Assembly (NCBI GenBank): GCA_002431915.1
Contig: DJEP01000071.1
Location: 1-40,236 of the forward strand
Source: Lachnospiraceae bacterium UBA5895
GTDB taxonomy: Bacteria > Bacillota > Clostridia > Lachnospirales > Lachnospiraceae
Direction: 5' to 3'
DNA length: 40,236 nucleotides
Shown: in pieces, positions 14,320 through 23,720 of the stretch
How the letters are laid out: every line of letters starts with the position of its first letter
Position numbering within the stretch: position 1 is the first letter of the stretch
Made by a program: the position numbers and the translations under genes
Notes under the pieces: model-generated
Seen by the model: only the letters and a program-made list of their open reading frames with translations
The model's database searches: none
Told to the model about the DNA's origin: nothing

Positions 14320-14357
14320 GTCACGCCTTTCCGTGACCTGCAATCCTCAGATTGCAG
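14320..14357 (-). other. Two adjacent hairpins in the lacI leader, one carrying the ribosome binding site in its loop
   Basis: On the minus strand CTGCAAT-CTGAGG-ATTGCAG (7-bp stem) is followed without a gap by GTCACG-GAAAGG-CGTGAC (6-bp stem), then five bases, then the lacI ATG. Both stems are perfect and both loops are six bases long. The only Shine-Dalgarno-like sequence, AAAGG, is in the second loop. Confidence 0.6.
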
Positions 14358-14420
14358 ACACACTATCCGCCCCGTTCTTTGCGCAATTTGCTATTTCCAT
14401 GGTTTTTTTGCCATGTTTTT

Positions 14421-14440
14421 GTGCGCAAACGATTGTTCAT
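14421..14440. promoter_or_regulatory. LacI-family operator at the lacI promoter
   Basis: GTGCGCAAACGATTGTTCAT has a central CG and shares TGCGCAAMCGMTTGT with the importer operator at 13062-13080. It is placed just downstream of the lacI -10 box. Another TTTGCGCAA sequence at 14378-14386 may be an extra half-site. Confidence 0.72.
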
Positions 14441-14444
14441 ACTT

Positions 14445-14473
14445 ATAGTAGCATCTTGCGAAGTATCTTTCAA
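14445..14473 (-). promoter_or_regulatory. lacI promoter
   Basis: On the minus strand, TTGAAA (14473-14468), 17 bases, TACTAT (14450-14445). The leader to the ATG at 14314 is about 120 nt and contains the operator and the tandem hairpins. Between here and the terminator at 14637 an unexplained hairpin is visible (ACAGGTT 14526-14532 with AACCTGT 14549-14555). Confidence 0.65.
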
Positions 14474-14636
14474 TGCGCCTTTTTACACAAATTCCCCTCT
14501 TATTTCTATACAATAGTTACAAAAGGACAGGTTCTCTTGAAGTTATTTAACCTGTTTTTTCATTTTCCGGTTCCGGAACTGTTTCCATACCCTGCTGATG
14601 TCAGATGATTGCCACACTATAAATATCACTGCAATC

Positions 14637-14673
14637 AAAACGGGTGATAACTGCTGCGTTACCACCCGTTTTT
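14637..14673. terminator. Bidirectional terminator after the two-gene operon
   Basis: AAAACGGGTG (14637-14646) pairs with CACCCGTTTT (14663-14672), extended by TAAC/GTTA after one mismatch, with loop TGCTGC. Its edge touches the TGA stop of the 578-aa gene (14673-14675). Confidence 0.9.
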
Positions 14674-16409
14674 CATTTTCGTATATTGAAATGCTCTCTC
14701 ATTTCCCCCTGAAAAGAAGAATGTCTCGGAAATTTTTTCCTGTATTGTTCATAGATATGTCTCCCAGCACCCGGATTTCCCATATCTTCTTTTATTTCTC
14801 CTATAATTGCCAGAAGTCCCGCTGTTTCCCCATAGTGATTTCTATGCTTTCCTGATACAATTGCATCAGCCCTTTGATATACAATGTTCTCCGCCCATGC
14901 CAGATATCTTTCTCGTTCTTTTTTTTCCATCAAATAGAACTTTTTCCACCTCTGAAAATAACTCCAGAATTCAGTTACTTTATGTTCCTGACACTCACTT
15001 TGAAGCTCTGTTTCGAATTTCAACAGGTTCTTTCTTTCTTTTTCATCTGAAAATCCTATATAGGATGCTATGCTTTTCGCTGATTTTGAAGGAATTGGGC
15101 GATTATATAAATATAGTAAAAACAGTCTGATTCCAACCTTTATAAATGAATCGCTCCATCCCAAAGAGCCTTTCGGATTTTTAGAAATATTTTTCACAGT
15201 GCTGAAATCTCCTGTATAAAATACCAATTGGTAATATTCATAATCATCAATTACATTTTTATTCAGTTCTGAACTGCTGAACCTAAACTCCGGATTGCCT
15301 TTCTCTCTGTTTTTCAGCGCTTCTCTGCCGCGCATTCCATAAGTTTCTGCCATTTTCTCAGTTCCAAACAATCGCAGGTAATTCTTCACTGTAGAATCAG
15401 AAGCAAAACTCTTCCAACAAAATTGCATCATTTTTTCTTCATGGTTCAAGCAGGAAGCTGCAAACGCTGCTTTTAAAGCAATTTCACTTCGTATGGTCAG
15501 ATTCTCATTAATTTTATTCAGTGCATCTTCGCCTGCATTTTCAATTTCTTCATATAAATGACATTTCTCATACTGTTCCATTACTGCCAAATACAAAGAC
15601 GGATGTACCGAAACATTTTCTTTTGCCATCTTATATAAGCCATCTATTCCTTCATAAGACAAAATAGCTTCTTTCAAAAGGCTGGCTTCTGTGTCTCCAT
15701 TTTTTTCCTTCAGGAGGTCAATCCAGTCCTTCCAGAACTGTTCCGTATCTTCCAGTTCTTCTCTTCCGACATGAAACATTTCTTCCACATGCAGTTTTGC
15801 AAATGTACTGTAAGAAAAATAAAGGTATATATCTCCGGCGCGTTCATTTATCGGCAGTGCCTGATAATCCGCATATAATGTCAGCAGTGCCAGATGTTTC
15901 ATATCTGTGTGTATCAGATTATTTTCTTCCATCATTTCCAAGTCTACAAGATCAGGATTCCCAAATTCGTTGTCAGCAGAAACCGACATTTCCCACAGCC
16001 ATTCATATATCTCATTTGCTTCCTGATACCTTCTGTCATTTACACAATCCTCTGCAAACTGAATCATATATTGGATCTTATCACCAATTCCCTGGTTATC
16101 GTAATACTCCGTAATCCAGTCTGAATCCCAGTATCCGCTGGAATAATCTTCGTACTCTTCTGTATCAAGGTAAAGCCCGCCTTCATCAATCTTATCCTTC
16201 CACTTCTGTATTTGTGCCATTTTTTCATTTACAAGATCATCTGACATTCTTACCTGCACTACCTGTGAATTTTTGTTTCCATACTGTGTTCTGGCTGCTT
16301 TCACTATCTCCTGAAATTCATTTTTCTGTTTGTCCGACAATATTCTTTGTACTTTTAAAATAATATCCTGTAATTCTTTTTTCGATAATTTTTTTATATC
16401 TTCTGTCAT
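14673..16409 (-). CDS. Large helical protein of unknown function
   Basis: A 578-aa acidic, soluble protein with no signal peptide, built of helices that look like degenerate TPR/HEAT-type repeats through most of its length. The last 60 residues (YGETAGLLAIIGEIKEDMG and on to a positively charged end) resemble the C-terminal part of SWIM-type zinc-finger proteins, but no SWIM Cys/His motif is visible. I cannot assign a function. It is the second gene of an operon with the SEC-C protein; the upstream stop codon lies in its ribosome binding site region (TAAGGGAG), so translation is coupled. Confidence 0.8.
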   Translation of the reverse strand: MTEDIKKLSKKELQDIILKVQRILSDKQKNEFQEIVKAARTQYGNKNSQVVQVRMSDDLVNEKMAQIQKWKDKIDEGGLYLDTEEYEDYSSGYWDSDWITEYYDNQGIGDKIQYMIQFAEDCVNDRRYQEANEIYEWLWEMSVSADNEFGNPDLVDLEMMEENNLIHTDMKHLALLTLYADYQALPINERAGDIYLYFSYSTFAKLHVEEMFHVGREELEDTEQFWKDWIDLLKEKNGDTEASLLKEAILSYEGIDGLYKMAKENVSVHPSLYLAVMEQYEKCHLYEEIENAGEDALNKINENLTIRSEIALKAAFAASCLNHEEKMMQFCWKSFASDSTVKNYLRLFGTEKMAETYGMRGREALKNREKGNPEFRFSSSELNKNVIDDYEYYQLVFYTGDFSTVKNISKNPKGSLGWSDSFIKVGIRLFLLYLYNRPIPSKSAKSIASYIGFSDEKERKNLLKFETELQSECQEHKVTEFWSYFQRWKKFYLMEKKERERYLAWAENIVYQRADAIVSGKHRNHYGETAGLLAIIGEIKEDMGNPGAGRHIYEQYRKKFPRHSSFQGEMREHFNIRK

Positions 16410-16424
16410 CCAGACAAATCTCCC

Positions 16425-17462
16425 TTACAGTTTTCTTCCACAGCATTTTTTGTACTTTTTCCCACTTGCACACGGACAGGGATCGTTTGGATACACTTTC
16501 TTTTCTTTTACAATGGGTTGTTGCACCGGCATTGTGAAATCGTCATACCCGTCATTATAGAGACCAGCTATCTCAAATGTGTCTGAAAAAGCCTTTAGTT
16601 GTGACTCTATCCATTTCAGATCTTCTGCTGTCTTCAGCTGTTTTGCAAGGAGTTTCGCCCGTTCAAACAGAAGAACATTTTCCATCGTACATTCCATCCC
16701 AATAACTTCTCTTTGGATAATTTTATAAGCTTCTTCTGCTCCTTTTTCTTCCTGGACACACCAGCTCCAGGCACTCAAGGCATTCTGATTATGCGGTTCT
16801 TCTTTCAGCCAGTCTTCAAACCACTTTTGTCCCTGCTCCGCATTTCCTTCTGCATATAATTCTTCTCCGATTGCGGATTTAAAGTTGCTGGCATCATCAG
16901 AACTCCAGTCCAGCATTTCCAGAATTCCTTTGCAAAAGTCTACACGCTTTTCGTGTTCACCTGCATTTCCCAGCTCCATTTCAAGATCCTGCAGCCATGC
17001 ATCTACCGGATATTGATAATCCTGAGATTCCATTAGTCCGCTAATGCCTATTTTATACTCTGCGTTTTCAACAATCTTCTGAAAAATTTCCCATGCCTTC
17101 CACCATAGCAAAATCAATTTTTCATAGTCCAGGTCGTCCAGAGCCTCATAGCCGTCCTCAACCAGGTTATCCCATTCATCCCATTCTGTCAGGATCTCCT
17201 GTGTGTCTTCATAATCCACACACTGCTGCACCATATTTTTTAATGCCTGTGCATATCTTTTTTCATCGTAGGGCTGATTTTCCTTCATGACATCATAAAT
17301 CTCTTCTATTACTACCGCACCTATTTTTTCTTTTGCCTCAGAAGCAGAATATCCAGCATCAATCAGCCTTTCGTAGGATTGCTTTGCTGCAGGTGGGTCA
17401 TTGTCTCTTAACTGGTTATCTACAACTTCCAGTATCAATTTCTTTAGTCTTAAGTTTGTCAT
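16425..17462 (-). CDS. SEC-C motif protein with helical repeats
   Basis: A 345-aa protein ending in a SEC-C zinc-binding motif: C-P-C, eight residues, C-C (about 327-340, PNDPCPCASGKKYKKCC), the same module that ends SecA. The rest is acidic and helical, with TPR-like signatures (EQGQKWFEDWLKEEPHNQNALSAW). I chose ATG 17462 over the longer reading because GAGAGG lies seven bases upstream and the promoter's -10 box is at 17536-17541. SEC-C proteins are often found with SecA-like or stress functions; the role here is unknown. It forms an operon with the helical protein downstream. Confidence 0.85.
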   Translation of the reverse strand: MTNLRLKKLILEVVDNQLRDNDPPAAKQSYERLIDAGYSASEAKEKIGAVVIEEIYDVMKENQPYDEKRYAQALKNMVQQCVDYEDTQEILTEWDEWDNLVEDGYEALDDLDYEKLILLWWKAWEIFQKIVENAEYKIGISGLMESQDYQYPVDAWLQDLEMELGNAGEHEKRVDFCKGILEMLDWSSDDASNFKSAIGEELYAEGNAEQGQKWFEDWLKEEPHNQNALSAWSWCVQEEKGAEEAYKIIQREVIGMECTMENVLLFERAKLLAKQLKTAEDLKWIESQLKAFSDTFEIAGLYNDGYDDFTMPVQQPIVKEKKVYPNDPCPCASGKKYKKCCGRKL

Positions 17463-17484
17463 CCCTTTTCCTCTCTTGCAATTA

Positions 17485-17586
17485 TCATAGTTTTTGTATC
17501 TTTTCAAAATATGCCAGATTACTTTCCACATCACTATTATAAGTTCCATTTGGTAATTCTTCAACACATTTTTTGACTGCTGCCAT
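17485..17586 (-). pseudogene. Possible 33-aa gene remnant upstream of the SEC-C gene
   Basis: An open frame beginning MAAVKKCVEELPNGTYNSDV and ending in YFEKIQKL reads like the natural C-terminal end of a protein. It has no ribosome binding site and sits between a terminator and the SEC-C gene. The SEC-C promoter lies inside it. It may be the tail of a gene lost by deletion. The assignment rests only on sequence character. Confidence 0.3.
17536..17564 (-). promoter_or_regulatory. Promoter of the SEC-C/helical-protein operon
   Basis: On the minus strand, TTGAAG (17564-17559), 17 bases, TATAAT (17541-17536). The predicted leader to the ATG at 17462 is about 67 nt. Confidence 0.78.
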
Positions 17587-17599
17587 CCATGCAGACAGG

Positions 17600-17639
17600 A
17601 AAAGTTAAGCCTGGGCTGTCAGGCTCAGGCTTAACTTTT
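17600..17639. terminator. Bidirectional terminator of the surface-protein gene
   Basis: AAAAGTTAAGCCTG (17600-17613) pairs perfectly with CAGGCTTAACTTTT (17626-17639), 14 bp with a 12-nt loop. It follows the stop codon at 17696 by about 60 bases. Confidence 0.92.
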
Positions 17640-17695
17640 CTTTTTTGATTTGCAATTCTGCCATGGTGGATCAGGAACTTTCATCCATTGCTGCT

Positions 17696-20600
17696 TTATG
17701 ATTCCTCCCGTTCTTCCTTCTCTCTCCTGTTTCTCCGAAGAACGATCCAAATACTCAAAACTGCCGCAAGGATAACCGCCAGCCACACAAAGCAGCAGAT
17801 TCCAAGGAAGGTCGGACAGATGTGACACAGTCCGCACTTATGGTTTTCTTCTGTTCCTCCCACTGTCATGTCTTTCCCATGATCCGTTGACGTAGGTTCT
17901 TCTACAGTCTGTCCAGCCTCCGGCGCAGGAGTACCAGGTGTTGGTTTCGGTGATGCCGATGGCTTTGGCGGATCCGTAGGTTCCAGTCTCTCTGATGATT
18001 CTTTCGGTGTCTCAGTGAGTTTGGGCGGCTCCGATGACTTTGGTGTCTCCGCGGGTTTCGGTGGCTCCGATGGCTTTGGCGGATCTACTATCGTTCCGCC
18101 GGTATGTATGCGTATCGTAAGGCTCTTTTCCGACTGATTCCCGGCATTATCCGTCGCCCTCACGGCAATTGTGATCTCTTCTGCATCGGACGGAAACTTC
18201 TCTGCCGGTATCGTAAATCCAGCTTCAGTTTTCAGGTTTATATCAAGCTCTTCCTGTAAGGTGTTCTCCGCACCATTGTTCACCCGGTAAGCCACGGAGG
18301 CCAGTCCTGCAGAAACAGCATTTTCCCCGGCATCCTTCACGCTCACGGCAATCGCCGGCACTTCTTCATATTCCTCCGCCAGTGCTGTACTGCCGTTTAC
18401 CGAAAACGTAGTCTCCGGCGGATTGTCCTCCACGATGATGCCGTTTGCTGCACCTGTAATGCTCTTGGTGTCAGAGGCATTTCCCGCTGCATCGGTACAT
18501 TTGATATCGGTAATGCTGCCTTTCCAGTCTGCGGAAAGGACGATCTCCGCCACACCTTCCTCAATCCTTGCAGCCGCATTCTTCGCGGTACCGGATGCAG
18601 GCGTTACGGTATAGGTAACCTCATCCGCCCCGCTGCCTTCCTCCGTCACCGGAATATGCAGAATCAGGCTTTTCTTTCCGATGATCCAGTCAAAGATATT
18701 TGCTGCTTTCTGCTCGAAGGTAATTTCACCGATGACCGGCTTCGTCTTGTCCCACTTCACAGTAACCGGCGCGGAAACAGTCTCATTGCCCGCCGCATCC
18801 TCCGCCTTGAAGATATAGGTATGCACGCCTTCCACACAGTCGTAGGTTTTCGTAAATGTCGTGCCGGGCTCTGTGGAAATACCGCTGATTTCCGCAAAAT
18901 TGCCCTCATCTGCTTTGCCGTACAGTTTTTCAGTGCCCACGTTATCGGAATAACTCAGCGAAATGTGCAGCACCGTCGCATGATACCGGCCGTCAGTATT
19001 GGCACCGGCACCGCTCTCCACCGCTGCAGTAAGAGACGGTTTCTGCGTATCCTTGAAAATATCCTTCATCTCCACACTGTACTCTTTGCTGATATTTCCC
19101 AGGCGATCCTCGAGCCTTACCACATACTTTCCGTTTTCCGTCACGGTAAAGCTGTCCCCGGTGAAGGTTGTCCAGGTGTTCTCACCCTCCAGCCGGTACT
19201 GTCCTGTCTGAATGCCGCTGCCGCTATAACCTGTGCGGTTTCCCTTGTTATCATAGACTGCCGTACAATCATCCGTAGCATCTGTCAGCCTGATCGTGCC
19301 CGTTTTTTTGTCCGCAGACAGGGAGCATTCCAGCTTTTCCAGCTTCGGTGCCTCATTGTCAATGGTTGTCACAAGCACTTCTGCACTGCCGGAATTGCCA
19401 TATTGATCCGTCACCCGGAATACATAGATGCCGTTTTTCGTCACTTTAGAGGTTCCGGTGGTGACGTCGGAAATAAGATCTCCCGTCTGTGTACCGTCCG
19501 GTGTGTATACGGACGCAATCTCACCGGCACCGGAACCGGTTCCCTTCTTCGCCGTCCAGGTAAGCACAGCACTCTTCCCCCATACTGTCGGATTGCCCGT
19601 CACGGTAATCGTGGGAAGCCCGTTTCCGGTTGCCGGTTTCATCATATAATACGGCCCCGACCGGATGACCGTGGAGACATTTTCTGCGCCGTCTGCGACC
19701 CTTACCTGCAGATATTTTGCGGTCTTTGCAGTCTCTGTGGCGGTATACTCTGCCTGATAACTGCCATCCGCACCCGCAGTCAGCGACGTCCACGAGGAAG
19801 GTTCTGCTGTGTCATTTGTCCACGCATACTCCACCTTTGCCACACCGCTGCCGCCGGTATCCTCCGGAAGCACGGCAAGAGTCAGTTCAGGATATACCGT
19901 ATCCTCAGCCGTGCTGCTGCCGCTCCGGATCGTGACTGTGGGCTTCCGGGCATCTATTTTTTGTACCTCGATGGACTTGGAAATCTCACTTCCGCAGCCG
20001 TCCGTCAGTGTGACGGTATACGTTCCGTTTTCCGTGACTTTCAGAGATGCTGTCCCATTTGCTGTTGTGACGGTATTGGAGCCGCTCGTATCTGCCGTAA
20101 TCGTCGCCGTCGGCTTCGTGGCATCCACGGCCACATTAGTATTGCCGCCCGGAAATGTCTGACTGGTGCCGGACAGACTGCACATATCCTTAATACCGGC
20201 GACATTGCTGATACCAGTGACCTGCAACGTCTTGTTACCACCCAGACTGGTATTCGCCGATACCGTCCCTGTGAAATACAGCACATTGGTGTCCGCGCCG
20301 CCTGCGTATGTCAAAGTACCTACGTTGGTCGTAATGGTAAGACCGCTCAGAGAGCTGTTCTGATTGTCCACAATCTCGTCAAAGACAAGTGCCACCGTAA
20401 TCGGATCTCCCGGAAGGTAGGTACCGTCTGCCATGGGTGCAACTCCGAGGAGCACAGGTTCCTTCTCATCCTGCACCATTGCATAGCTGGTCAGACCGTC
20501 CACATACCAGACATCAACGCCATCACCGGTCGCGCCAAAATAAGCGTAGCATGTGTCATCCATTCTTAGGTTCACCCATGTTTTCCCGTTATAAGAATAA

Positions 20601-23600
20601 GTGGTGCCTGAGCTGTTCTTCGGATAATAGGCGTTTTCCCCGCCGCCTGTTCTGGTGTTCGGGAAATTGTAGGTTCCCTCACGATTCCTTGCTCCCTGTA
20701 GGAAATTACAGGCCCAGAGCTGCCCGTTTACTCCCGTAACTGCGGCATCCTCTTTGCTTATATCATAATTTTTATCCTCCAATGTCAGGGTTCCCATATA
20801 GGCATGTTCATAGCCGTCTACATCTTCATAAGACCTCAGCACATACCGATAGTACCATCCACCGGCGGTGGCATTCAAATACTTCTGCTGATATGGATCT
20901 GTATAATACTGTAAAAAGCTGCTGGTGTTGTAGTTCGTCCCATCGTAACGATTCTTCAAAAAACTCACATTGGTCGTTTTTCCACTCTGTTTTCCTGTTG
21001 TGTCCGCAACCTGTTTCCCTTTTGTTCCATCGGTATCTGCCACATGGGTAATTGATTTTTCCTGGGTATAAATAGTTCTGTCAATAGCATAACCGAGGCT
21101 CTTTGTCATAGTCCGCGTCCCGGAACGTTTCCCCCCATCAATGGCTCCTCCGCCCTCCACGCGGTAAATTTCCAGCGAGTAGGTTCTGTCCGCATTGGAA
21201 TACTGTGTGCCCACATCGTTATTGTAGGCTTTTGTCACGCCAAGCTCCGTCACACTCACGGTCTTAGACATCTCCCCGTCCTCGAAGATCACAGTACCCT
21301 GCTTATGGGTAAAATGGGTGCCGCCGATAGCGGAGCCGTTTACCGTGCGGTAATAGACAGTCTGCTTCCCGTCCGAGCCGCCGCTTCTTGTAATGGTAAA
21401 GGTCGTACTGCTGCCGCTGTTTGACACCCCGCTTACGGAAAACGTGCCGTAGGACGGAATTCCGAAGCCGAACTTTCCCGCTTCGCTGTAAATGACCTTC
21501 TCGCTTCCGTCAGAGGCGGTAACCTTCGCATACGCCCGCGCATAGTATTCCACACCTGCGATAAGCCCTGTGGCGGTTGCACTTAAGTTCCCATTCTTAG
21601 TGGTGACAGCAGGGGAAGTCTTTGCACTTCCGTTATTCATCTCCAATGCAGGAGAAGGCATAATGCCCCATACGAAGCCCGTCTCCCTGATCTCGTCCGC
21701 TCCGGTATGGGTTAAAACCGCCTTTAAGCTGTACTTATCTTTACTGCCGGAGACCGCAGTAAGCCCACCGAGCTTCAGTTCCAGAGGCTTTGCCGTTACC
21801 GTGATGGTACAGCTTTCTGTGCTTTTATTTCCCGCAGCGTCCGTCGCCGTCACCGTAACGGTCTTTGTCCCCGGACTACTGCTGACATCTGCCGGTATCG
21901 TGTAAGACAAGGGTTCGTCAGCGAGCTTGCGGTTATCCGAGACAGAAAACGCCTCCGCAAACAGCTTTTTTACCGTCTCCTGCGCCTCATCCTCCAAAAC
22001 CGTGACGGGCGAATAGTTTATTTTAGGAGCTGCCTTGTCGATATTGTCCACCTTTACCTGATAGGTAAATGACTTATTATTGTCCTTCAGCTTATAATGA
22101 ATTGTAAAGTCATATGTGCCGTTTTTCGAAACGGTCATTGTTCCGGGGGAAGCAGTTACATCGATAACCCCCATATCCGGCATGTCCTCAGCGCTCACCG
22201 TTATTGTCACATCCTGATTCGTAAGGACATTCGGCGACAAGGTATGGCTGACCTTCGGGCCGGGTCCTGTTCCCTGCACAAAATAAAAGCTGACGCTGTC
22301 TGTTGCCTTAATCGCCTCCGTATCCGGATCTTTCAGAATTCCGGTAATCTTGTATACACCGCTTGGCGAGTTTAGGGGCATGCCAAGCGCTGCCTCCTCT
22401 GTCTCCTGCGCCTGCCCGAAGCATGCATCCAGCACATTCCCTGTCTCCGTCTGCGTCAGGGTATATTCCGTGATATACTGCGTTGTCCCTTTCTGCCGGA
22501 TCGTCACATGGGACTGTACTGTCACCAGATTATCTTCTGTAACGGCATCCTTTAGATCCAGAGAGAATTCTTCAATATTGGGGGCTGCTGCTCCACCGTC
22601 CAGTATGAGCTGCATCCAGTCCACTCTCACCACCCAGCCCGGCGCAACGGTCACAGATATGACGTTCTTTCCCCTTTTCAGCTTATCAACAGGAATCTCC
22701 AGCACGGTAGTATTCCATGTGTCGTTCGTGCCTGCAAGGTACCCGATCGTCTCCTTGTTATATTTCTTCCCATAAGAATTCGTCTTGTCCATAGTCAGAT
22801 AAATATCGTCATTCAGATACACATAATCCGTCTCAGCACCATCTTCGTCCACATCATAAGCCTTAATTGCCAGATATGCGCTCTGGGCCGGAAGCTCGTC
22901 CAGCGTAAAGGCAAGCTCAATCGGATGTGTGTTTTCCTTGGAACTCATAAGCACATCAATATCACTATCCGCCTTTCCCGTATGGCTGTTGTTTTCATTA
23001 TCCGCGGTGAGCATCAGCGTCTGCGGGTGTGTTACGGCATTTTGCACAGCAAAGGTCTGCACCGCAATCGGAGCATTCTCCGCCGGCATCTCCACACCAT
23101 ACTCCTCCACCAGATCCGCAAGCGTCAATATCGGAGGGGTTTCATTTTCTGCCATCCGCTGTTGTATCATTTCCGGGTAGTGGTAGGGGCATTCCATGTC
23201 CATACAGTCTGTCTCGGTATCACAGATATGCTCCAGCCCCTCCAGACGCTCGATCAGCTCCGACAGACGTTCCCCGTCTCCCCCGGAAACCGTGCCGTTG
23301 TTCTCCATGGCATCCGCTCCGTTCTCCGCGAGCCATTCATCCAGTGCCTCCCGTGCCTCATCCAGCTGCCCAGGGTCAATCATATCCTCATCTGCCTCAC
23401 CGGAAGCAAGATATGTAAGCGGGTCCGGCAGCTTTTCCAGCAGCGCAGACAGCCCGGCAGACTTTTCCCCCGGAACAAGATTCTGCGAAACCGTACCTTC
23501 CTCAGGTGCTGCCGTAAGGGGTTCGGCCGGATCTGCAGAAGCGGTGATCACTCCCTGTTCTATTGTGCCGTTTCCGTCACTATCTGCTGCTGAAAATACA

Positions 23601-23695
23601 GTGAAATCCACACTGGCAAACACAAGGGCAACCATTGTGGCAAGCGCCACGCCCCGTGCTGTTTTAGCTATCTGTCTCTTCATAGTAATAACCAT
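17696..23695 (-). CDS. Giant multidomain surface protein with Ig-like repeats and C-terminal membrane anchor
   Basis: Up to 1999 aa. The signal peptide is at the N-terminus (KRQIAKTARGVALATMVALVF); the ATG at 23683 is as likely a start as 23695, because the GGAAAGG (23703-23697) is too close to the first. Order: an acidic region with a Cys cluster (about 155-175), a jelly-roll, CBM-like domain (about 237-367), several Ig-like domains, a Calx-beta-like domain (about 745-830), a Trp/Tyr-rich unique region (about 850-1080), further Ig-like repeats with the DxxGN signature, a Pro/Lys/Glu-rich spacer (about 1868-1925), a short Cys-rich stretch and one membrane helix (about 1961-1985) with a basic tail. 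There is no LPXTG signal. It is probably an adhesin or glycan-binding protein. It is divergent from a two-component operon likely to control it. Confidence 0.88.
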   Translation of the reverse strand: MVITMKRQIAKTARGVALATMVALVFASVDFTVFSAADSDGNGTIEQGVITASADPAEPLTAAPEEGTVSQNLVPGEKSAGLSALLEKLPDPLTYLASGEADEDMIDPGQLDEAREALDEWLAENGADAMENNGTVSGGDGERLSELIERLEGLEHICDTETDCMDMECPYHYPEMIQQRMAENETPPILTLADLVEEYGVEMPAENAPIAVQTFAVQNAVTHPQTLMLTADNENNSHTGKADSDIDVLMSSKENTHPIELAFTLDELPAQSAYLAIKAYDVDEDGAETDYVYLNDDIYLTMDKTNSYGKKYNKETIGYLAGTNDTWNTTVLEIPVDKLKRGKNVISVTVAPGWVVRVDWMQLILDGGAAAPNIEEFSLDLKDAVTEDNLVTVQSHVTIRQKGTTQYITEYTLTQTETGNVLDACFGQAQETEEAALGMPLNSPSGVYKITGILKDPDTEAIKATDSVSFYFVQGTGPGPKVSHTLSPNVLTNQDVTITVSAEDMPDMGVIDVTASPGTMTVSKNGTYDFTIHYKLKDNNKSFTYQVKVDNIDKAAPKINYSPVTVLEDEAQETVKKLFAEAFSVSDNRKLADEPLSYTIPADVSSSPGTKTVTVTATDAAGNKSTESCTITVTAKPLELKLGGLTAVSGSKDKYSLKAVLTHTGADEIRETGFVWGIMPSPALEMNNGSAKTSPAVTTKNGNLSATATGLIAGVEYYARAYAKVTASDGSEKVIYSEAGKFGFGIPSYGTFSVSGVSNSGSSTTFTITRSGGSDGKQTVYYRTVNGSAIGGTHFTHKQGTVIFEDGEMSKTVSVTELGVTKAYNNDVGTQYSNADRTYSLEIYRVEGGGAIDGGKRSGTRTMTKSLGYAIDRTIYTQEKSITHVADTDGTKGKQVADTTGKQSGKTTNVSFLKNRYDGTNYNTSSFLQYYTDPYQQKYLNATAGGWYYRYVLRSYEDVDGYEHAYMGTLTLEDKNYDISKEDAAVTGVNGQLWACNFLQGARNREGTYNFPNTRTGGGENAYYPKNSSGTTYSYNGKTWVNLRMDDTCYAYFGATGDGVDVWYVDGLTSYAMVQDEKEPVLLGVAPMADGTYLPGDPITVALVFDEIVDNQNSSLSGLTITTNVGTLTYAGGADTNVLYFTGTVSANTSLGGNKTLQVTGISNVAGIKDMCSLSGTSQTFPGGNTNVAVDATKPTATITADTSGSNTVTTANGTASLKVTENGTYTVTLTDGCGSEISKSIEVQKIDARKPTVTIRSGSSTAEDTVYPELTLAVLPEDTGGSGVAKVEYAWTNDTAEPSSWTSLTAGADGSYQAEYTATETAKTAKYLQVRVADGAENVSTVIRSGPYYMMKPATGNGLPTITVTGNPTVWGKSAVLTWTAKKGTGSGAGEIASVYTPDGTQTGDLISDVTTGTSKVTKNGIYVFRVTDQYGNSGSAEVLVTTIDNEAPKLEKLECSLSADKKTGTIRLTDATDDCTAVYDNKGNRTGYSGSGIQTGQYRLEGENTWTTFTGDSFTVTENGKYVVRLEDRLGNISKEYSVEMKDIFKDTQKPSLTAAVESGAGANTDGRYHATVLHISLSYSDNVGTEKLYGKADEGNFAEISGISTEPGTTFTKTYDCVEGVHTYIFKAEDAAGNETVSAPVTVKWDKTKPVIGEITFEQKAANIFDWIIGKKSLILHIPVTEEGSGADEVTYTVTPASGTAKNAAARIEEGVAEIVLSADWKGSITDIKCTDAAGNASDTKSITGAANGIIVEDNPPETTFSVNGSTALAEEYEEVPAIAVSVKDAGENAVSAGLASVAYRVNNGAENTLQEELDINLKTEAGFTIPAEKFPSDAEEITIAVRATDNAGNQSEKSLTIRIHTGGTIVDPPKPSEPPKPAETPKSSEPPKLTETPKESSERLEPTDPPKPSASPKPTPGTPAPEAGQTVEEPTSTDHGKDMTVGGTEENHKCGLCHICPTFLGICCFVWLAVILAAVLSIWIVLRRNRREKEEREES

Positions 23696-23720
23696 GCCTT
23701 TCCATAATTTCTTTGTAGAA

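Noticed and set aside
14526..14555. Hairpin ACAGGTT/AACCTGT followed by T6 as a plus-strand terminator
   Set aside because: No plus-strand gene lies upstream. In the minus direction no U-tract follows. It may be a relic.
18656..20569. Long open frame of 637 codons on the plus strand
   Set aside because: It is antisense to the Ig-like repeats of the surface protein. It has no ribosome binding site and a Cys/Arg-rich, low-quality composition; it is a side effect of codon use on the coding strand.
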